Below, piece by piece: positions 48,701-60,192 of a DNA stretch of 64,000 bases; the first letter of the stretch is position 1, and each line of letters opens with the position of its first letter. The stretch is from Protostelium mycophagum (taxonomy: Eukaryota; Evosea; Variosea; Protosteliida; Protosteliaceae). The stretch is taken from assembly GCA_002081555.1 (NCBI GenBank), contig KV920908.1, positions 62,001-126,000 of the forward strand, written 5' to 3'. The position numbers were made by a program, and so were the translations under genes. The notes below the pieces were generated by a model. That model made no database searches and was not told where the DNA came from. It saw only the letters and a list, made by a program, of their open reading frames with translations.

Positions 48701-50461
48701 TTCAATGAAAATTCATTAAAAATTCCACGTACATCCAATTTTGTGCCGGTTTGATCTGATGATGACGTGTCACCTTGGTTGACATAGACCTGAAAATTAT
48801 CAGAAATTTCATTTTTGTGAAAATTCGAAGAAATTTCACCTCGAGGGGAACTTCCTCCCCAGTGAAGGGTTGACCAGACGTGTCCTTCAGTTCTATTTTT
48901 ATCTCACTCCCATCTACAACGACAGAGGATGAAGAAGGCGAGAAAGCATTTCCCTCTTGGAAATTTTTCTGAAATTCATAAGGGGTGATTTTTATATTTT
49001 GGCGGGAATTAGGTTTCAAACAAATAAAATCCATAATTATCTTCTTATAAGTGTGTGCCTATCAATCAGCGAAGCTGCATAATTATAAAATCGGTACAAG
49101 GTAATTACCGTAATGAAACATCTTTCCAACACGTCACTTGACGTGTCCGACATTCTCCACCAAACGTTTCAGAGAAATAAAACTTACGTCGGCCCATTCT
49201 TTGAAGCAGGCGAGGTATGTCATTATGGAGAGCTCATCCACGTTAGGGTTGATGAAATCTTCGGCACTCAAGAGTGGCGGGATGTCCAACTCTCTTTCTG
49301 AAAATTCTGTAGCCCAAGAGGCGCGTTGTAGAGGGGTCATCTGGAAATTTCAGTGAAAATTCGCAAGAATTTTCTGGGATATTTCGATGAAATTCGATGA
49401 AATTCGATGACATCTCACATCAGAATAATCGGGTACAGATCCTGGCTTCAATCTCTGTAATATCTTCAATCTGAAAAATTCAGCGAAATTTCCACTTCAT
49501 CTACAACGCACATGGCGATACCGGAGATCCAATCGCCCGAAAAGTTGGAGGCGGTATTTGGCGCCATTTTTTGACACCACTCTAGGAGCCCTTTCCTCAC
49601 TCCTGTACCACCATCTTGCATCTGGTATTTCAAGATAATAACCCATAATAGTCCCAGGATAATCTTTCTGTTGCCGTCTACAACGTCTGAAAATTATGAG
49701 AAATTTCTGCAAGTGTACAAGGCACTGAAAGATTCGGAAATTCACGGTAAGCGCTCGTGAATTCACGACAAGTCACGGAAAGATTTGGTGTCTTTACGGC
49801 AAAGCCGGGAGATTCTGGCGGGAAAAGTCATCTTTTAAATCAACGCCGCACCGCGGCTCTGCTTCACAGAAAAATTGACAGTTCATTGTATAAATAGCTG
49901 AGCTCTTCGCATAGAAGGTATCTCTTTGCATTAGACAAATGGAGGAGCTCTCCAACATTCGTGTTCGATATGACGTGAAGATCTTGTCATAATTGTCGAT
50001 CTCATCAAGAAATGCATGAGGGATGAAACACTTCACCTTCGACACCAATATTGACCATCTTTAGACCGTGTTCTTTAAAATAGTTGAGACAGATACTCAT
50101 GTTATCCAGGTTCTGAGATCTCATTTTGGGCTTCAGAGCGTGCTTCGGCATTGTTCCTCCAGTTAGGATCTCGGCCAAAGACATCAACAATAATCCATTT
50201 GATCTATTGAAAGGTCAGAAAGATTCGTGCAGTCGTATGTAATTAGGTGTCGGAGCCTATATTATCTGAATCAAAAAGAAAATGTATAGTTGATGGACAC
50301 ACAAATCAGGATGGAAGTCTTCCATGCGTTGGTTTCTTCTTCGAAGGCGGGTATTAACCCAATTCCTGAATGTCTATGATCCATCAGCTACAGGTGTGGA
50401 AGGACGAAAACACCGAAGGCCTTACATTTGATTGGATGCGAATCCAGTCGGGATCGGTCAT
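42741..50461 (-). CDS. filamin/gelation-factor with C-terminal repeat (propeller-like) domain
   Basis: F-actin cross-linker. Start MTDPDWIRIQSN splices to TFRNWVNTRLRRRNQRMEDF and LLLMSLAEILTGG, a CH1 domain with MRSQNLDNMSICLNYF and GLLWVIILKYQMQD. CH2 follows with GLLEWCQKMAP, then DFINPNVDELSIMTYLA, the typical filamin actin-binding pair. About seven Ig/filamin-like repeats follow between 49 and 44.8 kb (e.g. NGNGTYNGEYELDPAG; NGDGSYTSAPIP; SSGIYTANYNPP; PPGEYKVHVLQRGEPLENSP), the GxYxxxYxP...G pattern. The last Ig exon (WLVHKDSIAR) splices in frame to a further domain of at least five repeats: YLMVYYYNDGNVQWYD, RSVIFHNNKTGEV, PMVLFYERDAGTVALC, TALYFYHHK and KVVFFGSKSGHAQFLHW. Each is FY-x(3-5)-G-x-hydrophobic, like propeller-lectin blades. 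Stop TAA at 42741-42743. More than 25 small introns. Confidence 0.85.
44678..44746. repeat. 26-bp intronic inverted repeat carrying the CTACAAC motif
   Basis: 44678-44703 pairs with 44721-44746 with one mismatch and a 17-nt loop. Both arms contain ATTCAATCTACAACC and GCCACAATTT. It sits in the intron that joins the last filamin repeat to the C-terminal domain. Confidence 0.85.
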
Positions 50462-50674
50462 GGTTTGTCTTCTTTGGGGCTGGAATAGAAATGATCTGGA
50501 ACATTTCGAGAGAAAAAAACGGTCACGTTTCTTTACAACCAACCGCCGAACTGCTTCCACCTTCAAATGAGACATGAACACCAACAGACGTGCTCTCTCT
50601 CCTGCAAAGATTCTAAACTTCTTGCCTCTGATCTCCAAAGAGTTTGATCATTATTTATTTCAGAATGAGCCTCC

Positions 50675-53211
50675 TCAATCGATCTTCCAGCCCTTGTATA
50701 TCCTCTTTACAAATATCAACGAAGAGAAGAATCCCACAGTTCCAAGCATCACAAAGAAGAAAAAGCAGATGAGCAGCATGTAGGCAAAGTAGAAGGAGCC
50801 CTGCAGCATGCCAGACATCAGCGACGAGAACTTGTAGTAAAAGATGGCATATGCATAGATGAAGATACCAGTAGAACTGCGAAGGGTCAGACACGAAAAG
50901 AGGCGGGGGAAGGGGTCGAACCCGGGCACTTACCCTCCGTTGAGGAAGGAATTCCACCACCATCTGTGGTCTTCTGAAGACAATTGGAAGTAGGTCAGCG
51001 CGATGGTGATGCATGCGGTCACTACAAGCAGAATGATTGCGACTAAAAATAGAATACCAAAGAGCTGGTAAGACTTGTGACCCCAAGTGCTCTCAAAGAG
51101 ATATCTCAACTCGGTGTAGATGGCACTATAAACGGTCATTCCTATCGTTGTAGATACTCCTTTTGGTGGGAAAATATAGAGTTGTAGACGCACCTGAAGG
51201 GTAAAAACCCGGCAATGGCCATTTGGAAGGGCAAGCTTCTGTAGAAGGGTGCCTCAGGAATATCGCGCGGGAAATTTTTGACCCTGCATGGAGCCTCGAA
51301 CTGCTTAGAGTTCTTTCTGCCTTGTATGCCTCCCACCACGTTCAGAGGGAATCCCACTGAAAATTCTCAGAAAAGTGCCAAAGATGAAAATTTTGGCGGG
51401 AAAATGGATCGATGACGTCAGTGTACAGAGGATAGACTCTTGTTCTGCGGCTCTGCCGCAATGCATTCTGCTGTCAGGCATCATCTACAATAGTGTAGAG
51501 TTGCAGCCAAAGTAAACAACAAAAAGGGCAAGAACCAAGATATCATGATGACATCACCCAATATCAATATGGCAAGCACAGTCAAGATGGCTCCCACGGG
51601 GACAGCAGCTGTCGCGTTGTAGATGATGGCGACCGTATTGACGTAAGAGAAGACCAAGATGGAGGGGATTGTATACATCGTCCCCACCAAAATGATGTTA
51701 AAGGCCCAGTTTTCACCTCCAAATTGCTTGTAGTAACTGGCAGAGATGTAACCTGTTGATGTTATCAGGAGAAGTTGTGGTTTTGTTGGAAAAGTCACAG
51801 TGCAGTTGTTTTGTCTGGAGAAAGACATCCCATAATAACAGACTTGAAATATTCTGTTCAAAACAGAGTCGTCTTCTAAGCACACATTTGGAGGGATTCA
51901 ATCGAATCTACTGACCTCCAAGAGCAGAGGTGAAGGCGTACAGCAGTATAGAGGCCACATAGATAGAACCACCACTGTTGGGGTAGAATACTCCCACAAT
52001 AGCCAAGATTAAGAGCCCGAATAAAATGGCCAAAAACTGGGTGCCGAGGCCGATGAAAGCGCAGAAGAGCGTCTTTTGTGGCGGGAATCTGAAGACGTCG
52101 CCGTGCAGAAGCTTCCAGCCGTAATCGTCGTGAAGGCTTCCTAAAAAAATTCAGAATGATATGTATGGAAGCATCTTTTGGCGAGAAATCAGATGGTCGA
52201 ATATTTAATTGGAGAAGGCTGGAATGTTAATTGTGGATGAGATGGGATCATGTAAGATTAAAATGATTAAGGGATGAAGCGATTTACCTTCTTCTTCGTC
52301 TTCAATGAGAGCATAACGAGCGTAGTCGTTCTTTAAAATTCTCAAGATGATGATTGAGAGGAATCCGGTCAGCAGCATCACCAAAATGATTGAGTTCATG
52401 ATGGAGAGCCAGTGGATCTGCAAGCTCTTCTTGGTGAATGTTTCTGTGAATTTGTTTCTGTCTTTAATGTCTGAAAAAGATCAGAAAAGCTGCATTTAAA
52501 ACAAAAATGATAGGATATCGGACCTGTGTGAGACCAAGAGGCAGAGTAGGTAACTTCGAAAGCGACATCAGTAGTCTTCAACTCTTGCATTCTAGAGAGA
52601 TCGGCTGTAATGTTTCCGTATATCACCTTGTCTCATTATTGAATGAAACATAAATGTGCATGAGTCATACCTTGTCTCCATTGTATAAGAAATGGAAGTG
52701 CAGATGAGCGAAGTAGTAGTAACGGTCAAGAGGATTTCCATTCTTAATGGTTGGAATGACAGCTCCCACAAAGCCAAAGAGAGGCAGACCATCGTATTCC
52801 ATCTCGAAATAATAGTATTCGTCTATGGCCTTCTTGTATTTTCGGATATCCTGCTCATCCAAATGCAGCATACATAAAGAAGCCATTTTCTTCTCCTCTA
52901 AGACAAGCATGAGCGCCACAGTCAAATTTGATAAGTTTTGTACCTCTAAAGTGGACGTCATATCCTGTGCCGAGCCTCTGATCGCCGGTTAATTCATCAC
53001 CAAGGGAGAGGTCCGCATGTTTGTGATCCAATTGTGACTCAGGTCCACAGAATCTGAGGACTTGATAGAAGCCATATGTCTCCGCAGGGCTTGAATATGG
53101 TCCGATTTTGTTAACATAAAATGGAACTGGATCGCCTTCTTTATAACTCCTACTTGACGATGCAAACGCTGAGAGCGTCAGTAGGAGCAGTGCCGTTGTG
53201 AGACGAGACAT
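50675..53211 (-). CDS. TM9SF1: nonaspanin TM9SF1-like
   Basis: Nine-helix membrane protein of the endosome/Golgi (TM9 superfamily; Phg1 relatives act in adhesion and phagocytosis in amoebae). A signal peptide ([20 protein letters not shown]) is followed by [20 protein letters not shown] (matches GDPVxLYVNKVGPYHNPQET of TM9SF1). The luminal domain follows ([19 protein letters not shown]), then [109 protein letters not shown] and the end [19 protein letters not shown] with [10 protein letters not shown] and [10 protein letters not shown]. The last blocks fit TM9SF1 better than TM9SF2, 3 or 4. The C-terminal KxD-type retrieval motif is kept. Confidence 0.92.
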
Positions 53212-53485
53212 CTTTCTGTGGAAATGCTTGAGATGAGCCTCTACGTAACTTGACCACTCTACAATTTAGCACATTTTCAACAAGAGAAGGTCAAGAGCTC
53301 TGGATCATCTGACGCCCGCATGGACCTCAATCTTCCAGCTCATCATGAGGTATTCAACTCAAATTGTAAAGAATATAACTTGTCCTGATATCCCCCTTTC
53401 TGGTGCCAACCGAACGATGATTCCCAAAAAACACTTCGGCTTCATCTGCACAATTCTAAAAGTAAAAGAGACTCAACAATAATCT

Positions 53486-55206
53486 TTACAGCTTGGATTT
53501 TCTGCGAGAGTCTAAGAACTCCAAAAGAATCTTGTTGAACTGTTCGGGCTGGTCGAGCATCACCCAATGGGAAGCTTCCTCTATGTGCTGTATCTTGTTA
53601 TTGCAATAGAAGAGAGTATCAGAAGCAGCTCTTTAAGAGGCAACATAACAATAGCTTAATTGTCTGCAGCTGGTATATGCATGCAAAGTATTGATGATGA
53701 TCTACCTTCATGGTGATGTCATCACAATAGTTAGGCATGGCTTTTGACATAGAGGCTGGCAGTGCCACGTCATGCCCGGAGGTAACCATCATAACCGGAG
53801 GGCTCAATCTTTTGGGCAGGCCTGATCATGATCAACATCTCGCCACAGATATTCAAAAATCAAAAATCATGATTTTGGCGGGAGATGAAAACCCACCTTT
53901 CTCTTCCATGAACGAAATTTCACGTAGTTTATAGCAAGTCACAGCACCATGGAAGGTTGCTCTTTTGTATTGAGATACGTAATAGTCCATTTCCTAGAAA
54001 TTTCTCATCTACAACTCGACATAAACATGAACAAAATACAAAATCCGAAACGTTTTGGAGCTTAAACCCTAAACCCAATAGATAGAACTTTATATTTCAT
54101 AATTGTATTTCGCCTTAAGAGTACGCAAGAATATCACGGTAATAACCGTGTGTTATGAGGGTAATAACTTTCCCACCTTTTTCGAAAATAGATCGCTGTC
54201 TGGCATCTCGGGGATGTCTTTAACATCCAAATTCACAGCTGTTTTGTGGGTCCTGAACAATGTCTTGAAGAATCTTTCTGGGTCTGCGTCCAATTTTTCT
54301 TCCACCTCTTTATCCCTGCATAACGCTACCTGTACATGTGTCGACATAGACGATCATGTCGACATACTTCGAAATTTCCGCGAAAATCTTTACGAAAAAA
54401 ATAAACGAAAATCTTGCTCACTTGGTAGTGGAAACTTGGGTAACGTTTTGCGACCTCTTCTACAGAGATGTAGACGTCCAAAGGAGGGTTAAAAGGCACT
54501 GACACTAGGGTCAGACTCTTGACACGTTTCGGGAACCATAAGGTCAGTCTCTGTGCCACGTGGGACCCCCTTCTTTTCTCAGAATTTTATTTATCATTTT
54601 TTATTCCAAGAAAATGAAAATAAAATATTGAAAATTAAGTTTTGATAATTTTGAAATTTTTGTTGAACCTCACCAATCATGACCCACAATGTGGGCGGAT
54701 TTTATGTCTAAAGAGGTCATGAGTTCCGCGATATCTGTAGCTCTGGTCTTCCAGCTATACATGTCCAGAGAAGCAGGTGGGACTCTGGGACTTGTCTGCG
54801 ATGTTGAGGCTTTGTTCTTTGATCAGATGATCGAAGCTCATTTTCACCAACAGACGTTGTTTAAGATGAAAAATCTGACGAAAAAGATCGGTACGTACTG
54901 ATTGTCCAAAACCTCTGACATCAGGTACGATGACACGGTACCCATTTCTTGCTAAAAATCTGATCTGTCTTCTCCAGCCATACCAGAGCTGTTCATTTCA
55001 TGATTTTGTCAAACACTTCGAAATTAGGAATGATCCACTCACGTCCGGAAAACCATGTATCAAGACAACAGCTTCGCTGCCCTTCCCTTCTTCAACGTAA
55101 TCTAGTCAATTCAGACGTTATTCTTCTCGTCAAACTCACGTATGTCCACACCATTCACTTGTGCGAACTTGTGTTGGTAAGAGTTGGGATCATTTTCATC
55201 TGTCAT
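53486..55206 (-). CDS. alpha/beta-hydrolase, soluble epoxide hydrolase type
   Basis: Hydrolyses epoxides to diols through an aspartate nucleophile. Exons give MTDENDPNSYQHKFAQVNGV, AVVLIHGFPD (HGxP oxyanion motif), LWYGWRRQIRFLARNGYRV then VPDVRGFGQS, DIKSAHIVGHDWG (nucleophile Asp in GHDWG), KSLTLVSVPF, ERFFKTLFRTHK, PVMMVTSGHDVALP (catalytic acid region) and EEASHWVMLDQPEQFNKILL (catalytic His, HW). All residues needed for activity are seen. About eight exons. Only 76 nt separates its start from the divergent chromodomain gene. Confidence 0.9.
54135..54150. repeat. CACGGT-N4-ACCGTG palindrome
   Basis: CACGGTAATAACCGTG, perfect 6-bp arms, in an intron of the epoxide hydrolase gene. Confidence 0.8.
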
Positions 55207-55282
55207 CTGATGATTTTGTCGTTTTGGATTTTATGGAATTGTGTTGATTTTTGAAAATGAGAACGACATTTTCCGCAATCAG
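55207..55282. promoter_or_regulatory. 76-nt bidirectional promoter interval
   Basis: The start codons of the epoxide hydrolase (minus) and chromodomain/F-box gene (plus) are 76 nt apart, so both core promoters must lie here or overlap the coding ends. No TATA box is obvious. Confidence 0.5.
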
Positions 55283-56856
55283 ATGCCACCGAAGGCTTTT
55301 CCTCCTGGTGTCCATCCCATCTCCTACCATGGGAAGACCGGGTCTATTTGTGGCAACAGCATTACTTGTGATTGTTGTGGTGGTGAGCAACCAATCAGTC
55401 TCAAATTCTTAATGAGAATGACCAGGTCGATTCGATAAGGCAACACAATTCTGTTCACATGCAGGCAAAGACCAGAGGAATGCCTATCAATACATCAGGC
55501 ATCTAGACTCAGGGAAGACTCTATATGAATACAAAATAGCATACTACGCAAAACAAGAAGAGACACGCTCTGTCAATGTCACCTCAGAAAAGGCGAATGA
55601 TGACAACTCTGCCGATCAACCGCAGCTCTATATAGTGGATAAGATTGTGTGCCATCGTGTGGATAATGACCAGGTGGGCGATCTCTATCTACACACAATG
55701 AATACATACAGTGAGCACACATCTTTTGATGTTTTCAAATCTATCATTGAATTTGTACACCGATCGGTGTACGTGATCTCATTCTGATCTTGCCAGACTT
55801 ATTTTCTCGTGAAATGGAGAGGTTTTTCAGACGAACACAATACTTGGAGTCTGAGGGAGGATTTTACAGAGGGAGTTGTCGATGAATATTTCAAGGTGAG
55901 TGTCCATCTGCCATGATCGATCTGTGCTGATCACTATGATTATGATCTTCCAAATATTTCGGCAGATACAGTCTTTTTGATGTTGCTGCAGGGGAATCCA
56001 AAAGAATATTCTTCTGATGATGAGTGAGTCTCGATTATTTTTTGTGATTATTCAAACGAATAGATTTATTATTTAAATATTTTGACATCCAACACAAAGT
56101 CTCCTTAAAAATACGGTAATTACGCGGCCGAAGCACGGTAGTAACCGAGCCCTGGATTTTCTGTGAAGATCATTCTGATTTTTTAGGAATTCAATAACAA
56201 ATACACAAGCCCAAACATTTGAGCCAAATTCGACCCCGTCCCAATCTATTGAGCCCGCCGACCCCCCGTCTCAAAATTTCGAATCACCCCTCATGTTCCC
56301 AGATTATTGGACCGCTATCCCCAAGCATCTGATGGATGACGTCATCAGTCGTTTGGGCCCCAGGGGGTGGGTCAAAACGAGAGCCGTTTGTAGATACTGG
56401 AAGAAGGCGAGTTGTAGTCTGTCAAAAAATTCATTTTTATTCTATTTTATGTGCAGGGCCACATATGCAAAAAAATTCATTTTTCGAAATATATTTTTTG
56501 AACCGAATTTGTGCCAAAAATAGGTACACAAAGTTTATGGCTTCGCCAAACTACAATAGAATTATTCGTACTGGGGAGCAGGATTCCCGCCATAATAATA
56601 TTTTAATATTTAAGCACAGAATTATGCATTCGAAATTTTCAACGTCTTTTAATTTAAACGAAAATAATGTGGTAATATAAATTGATATGACATGATATTT
56701 ATTGTTAGATTTACAACGTTGTAGACTTCTGATGAGGTTTATTTTGATTGGTGCGCGAGACAACCTCCTGTTCACCAAGGACAAGAACAGGTCGACCTCT
56801 TTATTTCGTTCGTGCATCCCATTTTCCCGCCAAAACTACAATTCAAATTATCATAA
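55283..56856 (+). CDS. chromodomain plus F-box protein
   Basis: Predicted to join histone-mark reading to ubiquitin ligase recruitment. Start MPPKAFPPGVHPISYHGKTG; a short Cys cluster (CGNSITCDCCG) spans the first intron. Then RNAYQYIRHLDSGKTLYEYK and QLYIVDKIVCHRVDN, and a chromodomain: TYFLVKWRGFSDEHNTWSLR followed by DFTEGVVDEYF, with aromatic cage positions (Tyr, Trp, Trp) present. After a Ser/Pro/Gln-rich linker (TNTQAQTFEPNSTPSQSIEP), an F-box follows: WTAIPKHLMDDVISRLGPRG then VKTRAVCRYWKKA. The last exon (SDEVYFDWCARQPPVHQGQE) ends with TAA at 56854-56856. The splice after the F-box is the least certain. If instead the gene ends or splits near 56050, these would be two genes. Confidence 0.7.
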
Positions 56857-57253
56857 TGAGATGAACGACAGCCAAACATGTACAAAGACAACGAAAGGAT
56901 CTTGGTGAACAAAATGCACTTGCCATTTTTCGCAGAAAAATAAATTCAAAATTTGAATTGAAAGTCTTCAGAGTCAGGAGAGGGACCATTGGCTGTTGGA
57001 TGAAATCGGGCGGATAAACACAACCCCTCTAAAACGTCATAAAACATGATTCAGAGTCTTGGTGATCCATTCATCTCCAACATGTAGTTGGAAAGGAAAT
57101 GTTCTGGCGAATTCATGCGTTTCATTACGGCGTCACATCAACACGTCATTTCATGCTGTCCTCTGTTTGAATCAAAGAGAGAAGAACTCTTATCGTCACT
57201 GATCAAAAGACAATCATGACAATGAATACCCAAAAAAACTCAAAAACAGACTT
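56857..57253. other. convergent intergenic region
   Basis: About 400 nt between two gene 3' ends. No exon seen. Confidence 0.5.
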
Positions 57254-57613
57254 TTATTGTTCTCTCAGTCTGACGAGTTCGTCGTGAGCCTGGCTGATGC
57301 CTCTTTGCTTCTCCTTCTCCTGTTCGGTCTTTCCGTGCTTGGCGAGGTCAGAGGCCTCTTTCTTCATAACCTCGATCTGCTCTTCGAGCTCGATGATCTT
57401 GTCCTTGTTCTGCTTGTGGTGGTCTCCCTCTCTTCCTTGTAACTTCAAGTTGTTGGCGTCCTCCTTGGGCTCCTCCTTCTTCAAAGAGGCAGTGTTGTCA
57501 GGGTGGTCGGTGACTGTTTTATGATCAGAAAATGAAGTCTGACAGACAGTCTAAATGTGCTCACATTGACCGGTGGCGGCGTGGGTTTGGTTGTCTTCTG
57601 TAACTTTGGTCAT
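57254..57613 (-). CDS. small acidic coiled-coil protein
   Basis: Unrecognised. Two exons joined by a 51-nt GT-AG intron give about 102 residues: MTKVTEDNQTHAATGQFTDH, then DNTASLKKEEPKEDANN, and a long charged helix (NKDKIIELEEQIEVMKKEAS, LAKHGKTEQEKEKQRG, AHDELVRLREQ) with heptad-like spacing. No signal peptide or membrane segment. Possible stress or adaptor protein; no function can be assigned. Confidence 0.65.
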
Positions 57614-58029
57614 TGTGTGTGTTGGTTGTTTGTGATCTTGTTTCTGTCCATCCACACACCGAATCCAAGACCGATCCGAATTTCTCCGGCTTTTCACGAC
57701 GAAAAACAACGAGCAGATACACCTTTAATCCTCCAAATATTTTTATAAGATGAGACCAGTGCAAGCATTACCTGCATGAGTAGACGTTACTGACCAGGCG
57801 TGTGACGTTTGGAGGAATCACCAAATGAAATGCAGAACTTTTGAACAAAATGAATTATATTTAAAGAAGATCATTCAGTTGACTCAACTTCCTCGACGGG
57901 GCAATTGCACTGTGCTTCTCATTTTGATGAGAATGTGTCTTTCTGTACATAGATTATTCAAAAAAACCGGTTTTTCCAGAACCGGAATGCGTGTGAGCAA
58001 TAACCAAATCCCACCATCACATCACTTGA
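57614..58029. other. divergent intergenic region
   Basis: About 415 nt upstream of both the coiled-coil gene and the Zn2Cys6-PAS gene. No exon is supported; the open frame at 57825-58115 overlaps the true start of the next gene in another phase. Confidence 0.45.
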
Positions 58030-59507
58030 ATGATAGATCCGCTGCAGACGACTCAAGAAATCTTGACAACGAATTCAGCAGAAGGAAAGAAAAACAAGGT
58101 CATTGCCTGTGGTAACTGCAGGAAATCTCACGTCTCTTGCGATGCAGGTGATTTCTCTCATGCCAACCGGGATCTGATTCGTGATTAAGGACGACCCTGC
58201 AGAAGATGCATTTCGAAACAATTAGAATCGTCCTGTATGGATCCCGAAAGAAAGAAGGTAGGCAGGAAGCCGAGAGATAAGACGGCACAAGCCTCCCTCT
58301 TCGAGTTGAATCAATCGATACCAGCCAATCAAGAACCCAGCTCACCAGATGTAAGTTGACAATTTCCTTGATGTAATTAAATGTGAAATAGAGGATATTG
58401 AGCTCACCTCCTGTGACGAGCTCATCACTGTAAGTACAGTGTCAGTCAGACAATACAGTCACGACCATCTTTCACAAAAAGACAACAACATAAATTAAAC
58501 TGCTCTCTTCCGGAGTTGCAGATACATCTGAAGAACATGAAACTGATTGTGTACAGAGAGGATGAGGTCAGTGCATTATTGAACGATTTGGCAGACCCAC
58601 AATCACTCACTCCCTTCGATCTCATCTACAACTTTCCAACGGATACGCGTAAATTTCAAAATTTCATCGAATTTTCATTGGATTTTCTGAGAAATTTCAG
58701 AGGTAGAAGACATCGCACAAGATCCCTACACGACACATTCCATAGCTGGTCACATAGAGTCTGTGTTGATTGAAAAATCAAGATTGATGTGAGCGAAAAA
58801 AATCCGATTTTCCCAAATAAATATATGCAGGGGTTGGCCAGACCATTTCAGGCAGAGGAAGTTGAAAACCTGGAAAGATTTTGAGAGGAAGAAGGAAAAG
58901 ATATTTAACTTCATGACTTCGGAGCAAATCCAAACCATGAGGCGGGAGTTCCAGAGCACTCTGACTGTAAACGTCTTTTCATTCTTTTGTGTTTGTAATG
59001 TGTAGTTGAGATCTTTTGACTCGTTGTAGTTGTATAAACAACTTGCATCAAGCATAGATGTTCCCGCAATAGTTTGGGGCTGGCACGGGACTGTTTGGCA
59101 CGTGAACGAATCATTTAAACATCTTACCGGTTTTTCCAAGGAAATTCCCAACGCTGTGGGGACTTTTCTGTTGATGGAAGTTCTAAGTTTAGACATGACA
59201 GGACTCTGTACATACGTAAGTACATTTGAATCTTGAAAAAGGCGGGAAACTGATGATTGAAGGCATGGAATGAGCAGATACACGCGTCTAGTGATACAGT
59301 GGTCGTGGTTCCTCTGCAGGTAAGCGTTGTAGATTGACACAAACTGACGCCTAGAAGTTGCGCGCTTGGAACGAAAACAACGCCCACGCAAAGATCAAGA
59401 AGAATATTGATGGTGAAGAGATACACTATATAGAAGGTAGATCTGTTTGTCCATTTCTATTCTCTGATGCGAATTCATCATGTTCGCCTCCATCATCAAA
59501 AGAATGA
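58030..59507 (+). CDS. Zn2Cys6 transcription factor with PAS domain (ERT1/AcuK-like)
   Basis: Start MIDPLQTTQEILTTN leads into a binuclear zinc cluster: IACGNCRKSHVSCDAG, then after a 42-nt intron RPCRRCISKQLESSC, six cysteines in the Gal4-type spacing, and the basic linker RKKVGRKPRDK. Downstream: NMKLIVYREDEVSALLNDLA, WPDHFRQRKLKTWKDFERKK, then a PAS domain (LASSIDVPAIVWGWHGTVWH, NESFKHLTGFSKE, TFLLMEVLSLDMTG), as in fungal ERT1/AcuK regulators of gluconeogenesis. The final exon has RAWNENNAHAKIKKNIDGEE and a short Cys/Ser tail. The metabolic role is inferred only from that resemblance. Confidence 0.85.
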
Positions 59508-60192
59508 CAAGAGAAGGCAGCATGAGTGTGACCATAAAGAGAGACGTCTTGGACCTTGCAGTGTTATTCTGGGGACAGTTTCTTCCTGCCCCATCACTGC
59601 TGAGGGAGCATCCCATACATAGAAGAGTTGAATAATAAAGAGAGTAAATATGTGAAGATGGTGATGCGCAAGACAGCAGTCTTGAAATGGACGGTGAGCA
59701 GATGGTGGACACATTTGAAATTTGAAAAGGTTCGATAAAGGCGGGAAAATCAAAAGTTTTCGGAAATCTTCAATCCCCAACCAATCGCAAAGAGATACGA
59801 GACAATATAAGACCTCTGTTGGTCAGTATCTTAAGTGGAAATAATCGGTCAACAGCCTCTTGCTGAGCACTTGGCCAAGAGCATGCTCCACACTGAAACG
59901 GGAGTTTTCAAACGGATCACAACCAAGTAGAGAAAAGAAAAAGACAAATATAGAGAGCTGGTGCTAGAATTACAAAGCAGAGATAGAGGATACATTGTTC
60001 ACCTCTTCCCCATTGAAGTATTAGCGATGAACCATGCTCATTCATCAAAGAACATCCGCAGGCTACCAAGCAACAACCGGAGGCGATAAGATACGATAGT
60101 GAGAACAACGGTAGAAGACAGAAGAAATCTTGTGAAGAACAAAATGATTTTAAAAAAACCGATTCTGAGGGTGCCCAATAAATCAAAACCAT
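59508..60192 (-). CDS. possible multi-pass membrane protein, tentative
   Basis: Minus-strand open segments are strongly hydrophobic and bounded by plausible splice sites: LLPLFSLSYLIASGCCLVAC, ILYLCFVILAPALYICLFLF, YIVSYLFAIGWGL, RITIFTYLLSLLF and LFMVTLMLPSLVILLMM. The order and spacing are reminiscent of a seven-helix receptor, but no diagnostic motif is present and the last segment would run into the 3' end of the Zn2Cys6-PAS gene. It could equally be chance. Confidence 0.3.

Noticed and set aside
59124-59426. Hydrophobic minus-strand ORF as part of a receptor
   Set aside because: It is antisense to the PAS and C-terminal exons of the Zn2Cys6 regulator.
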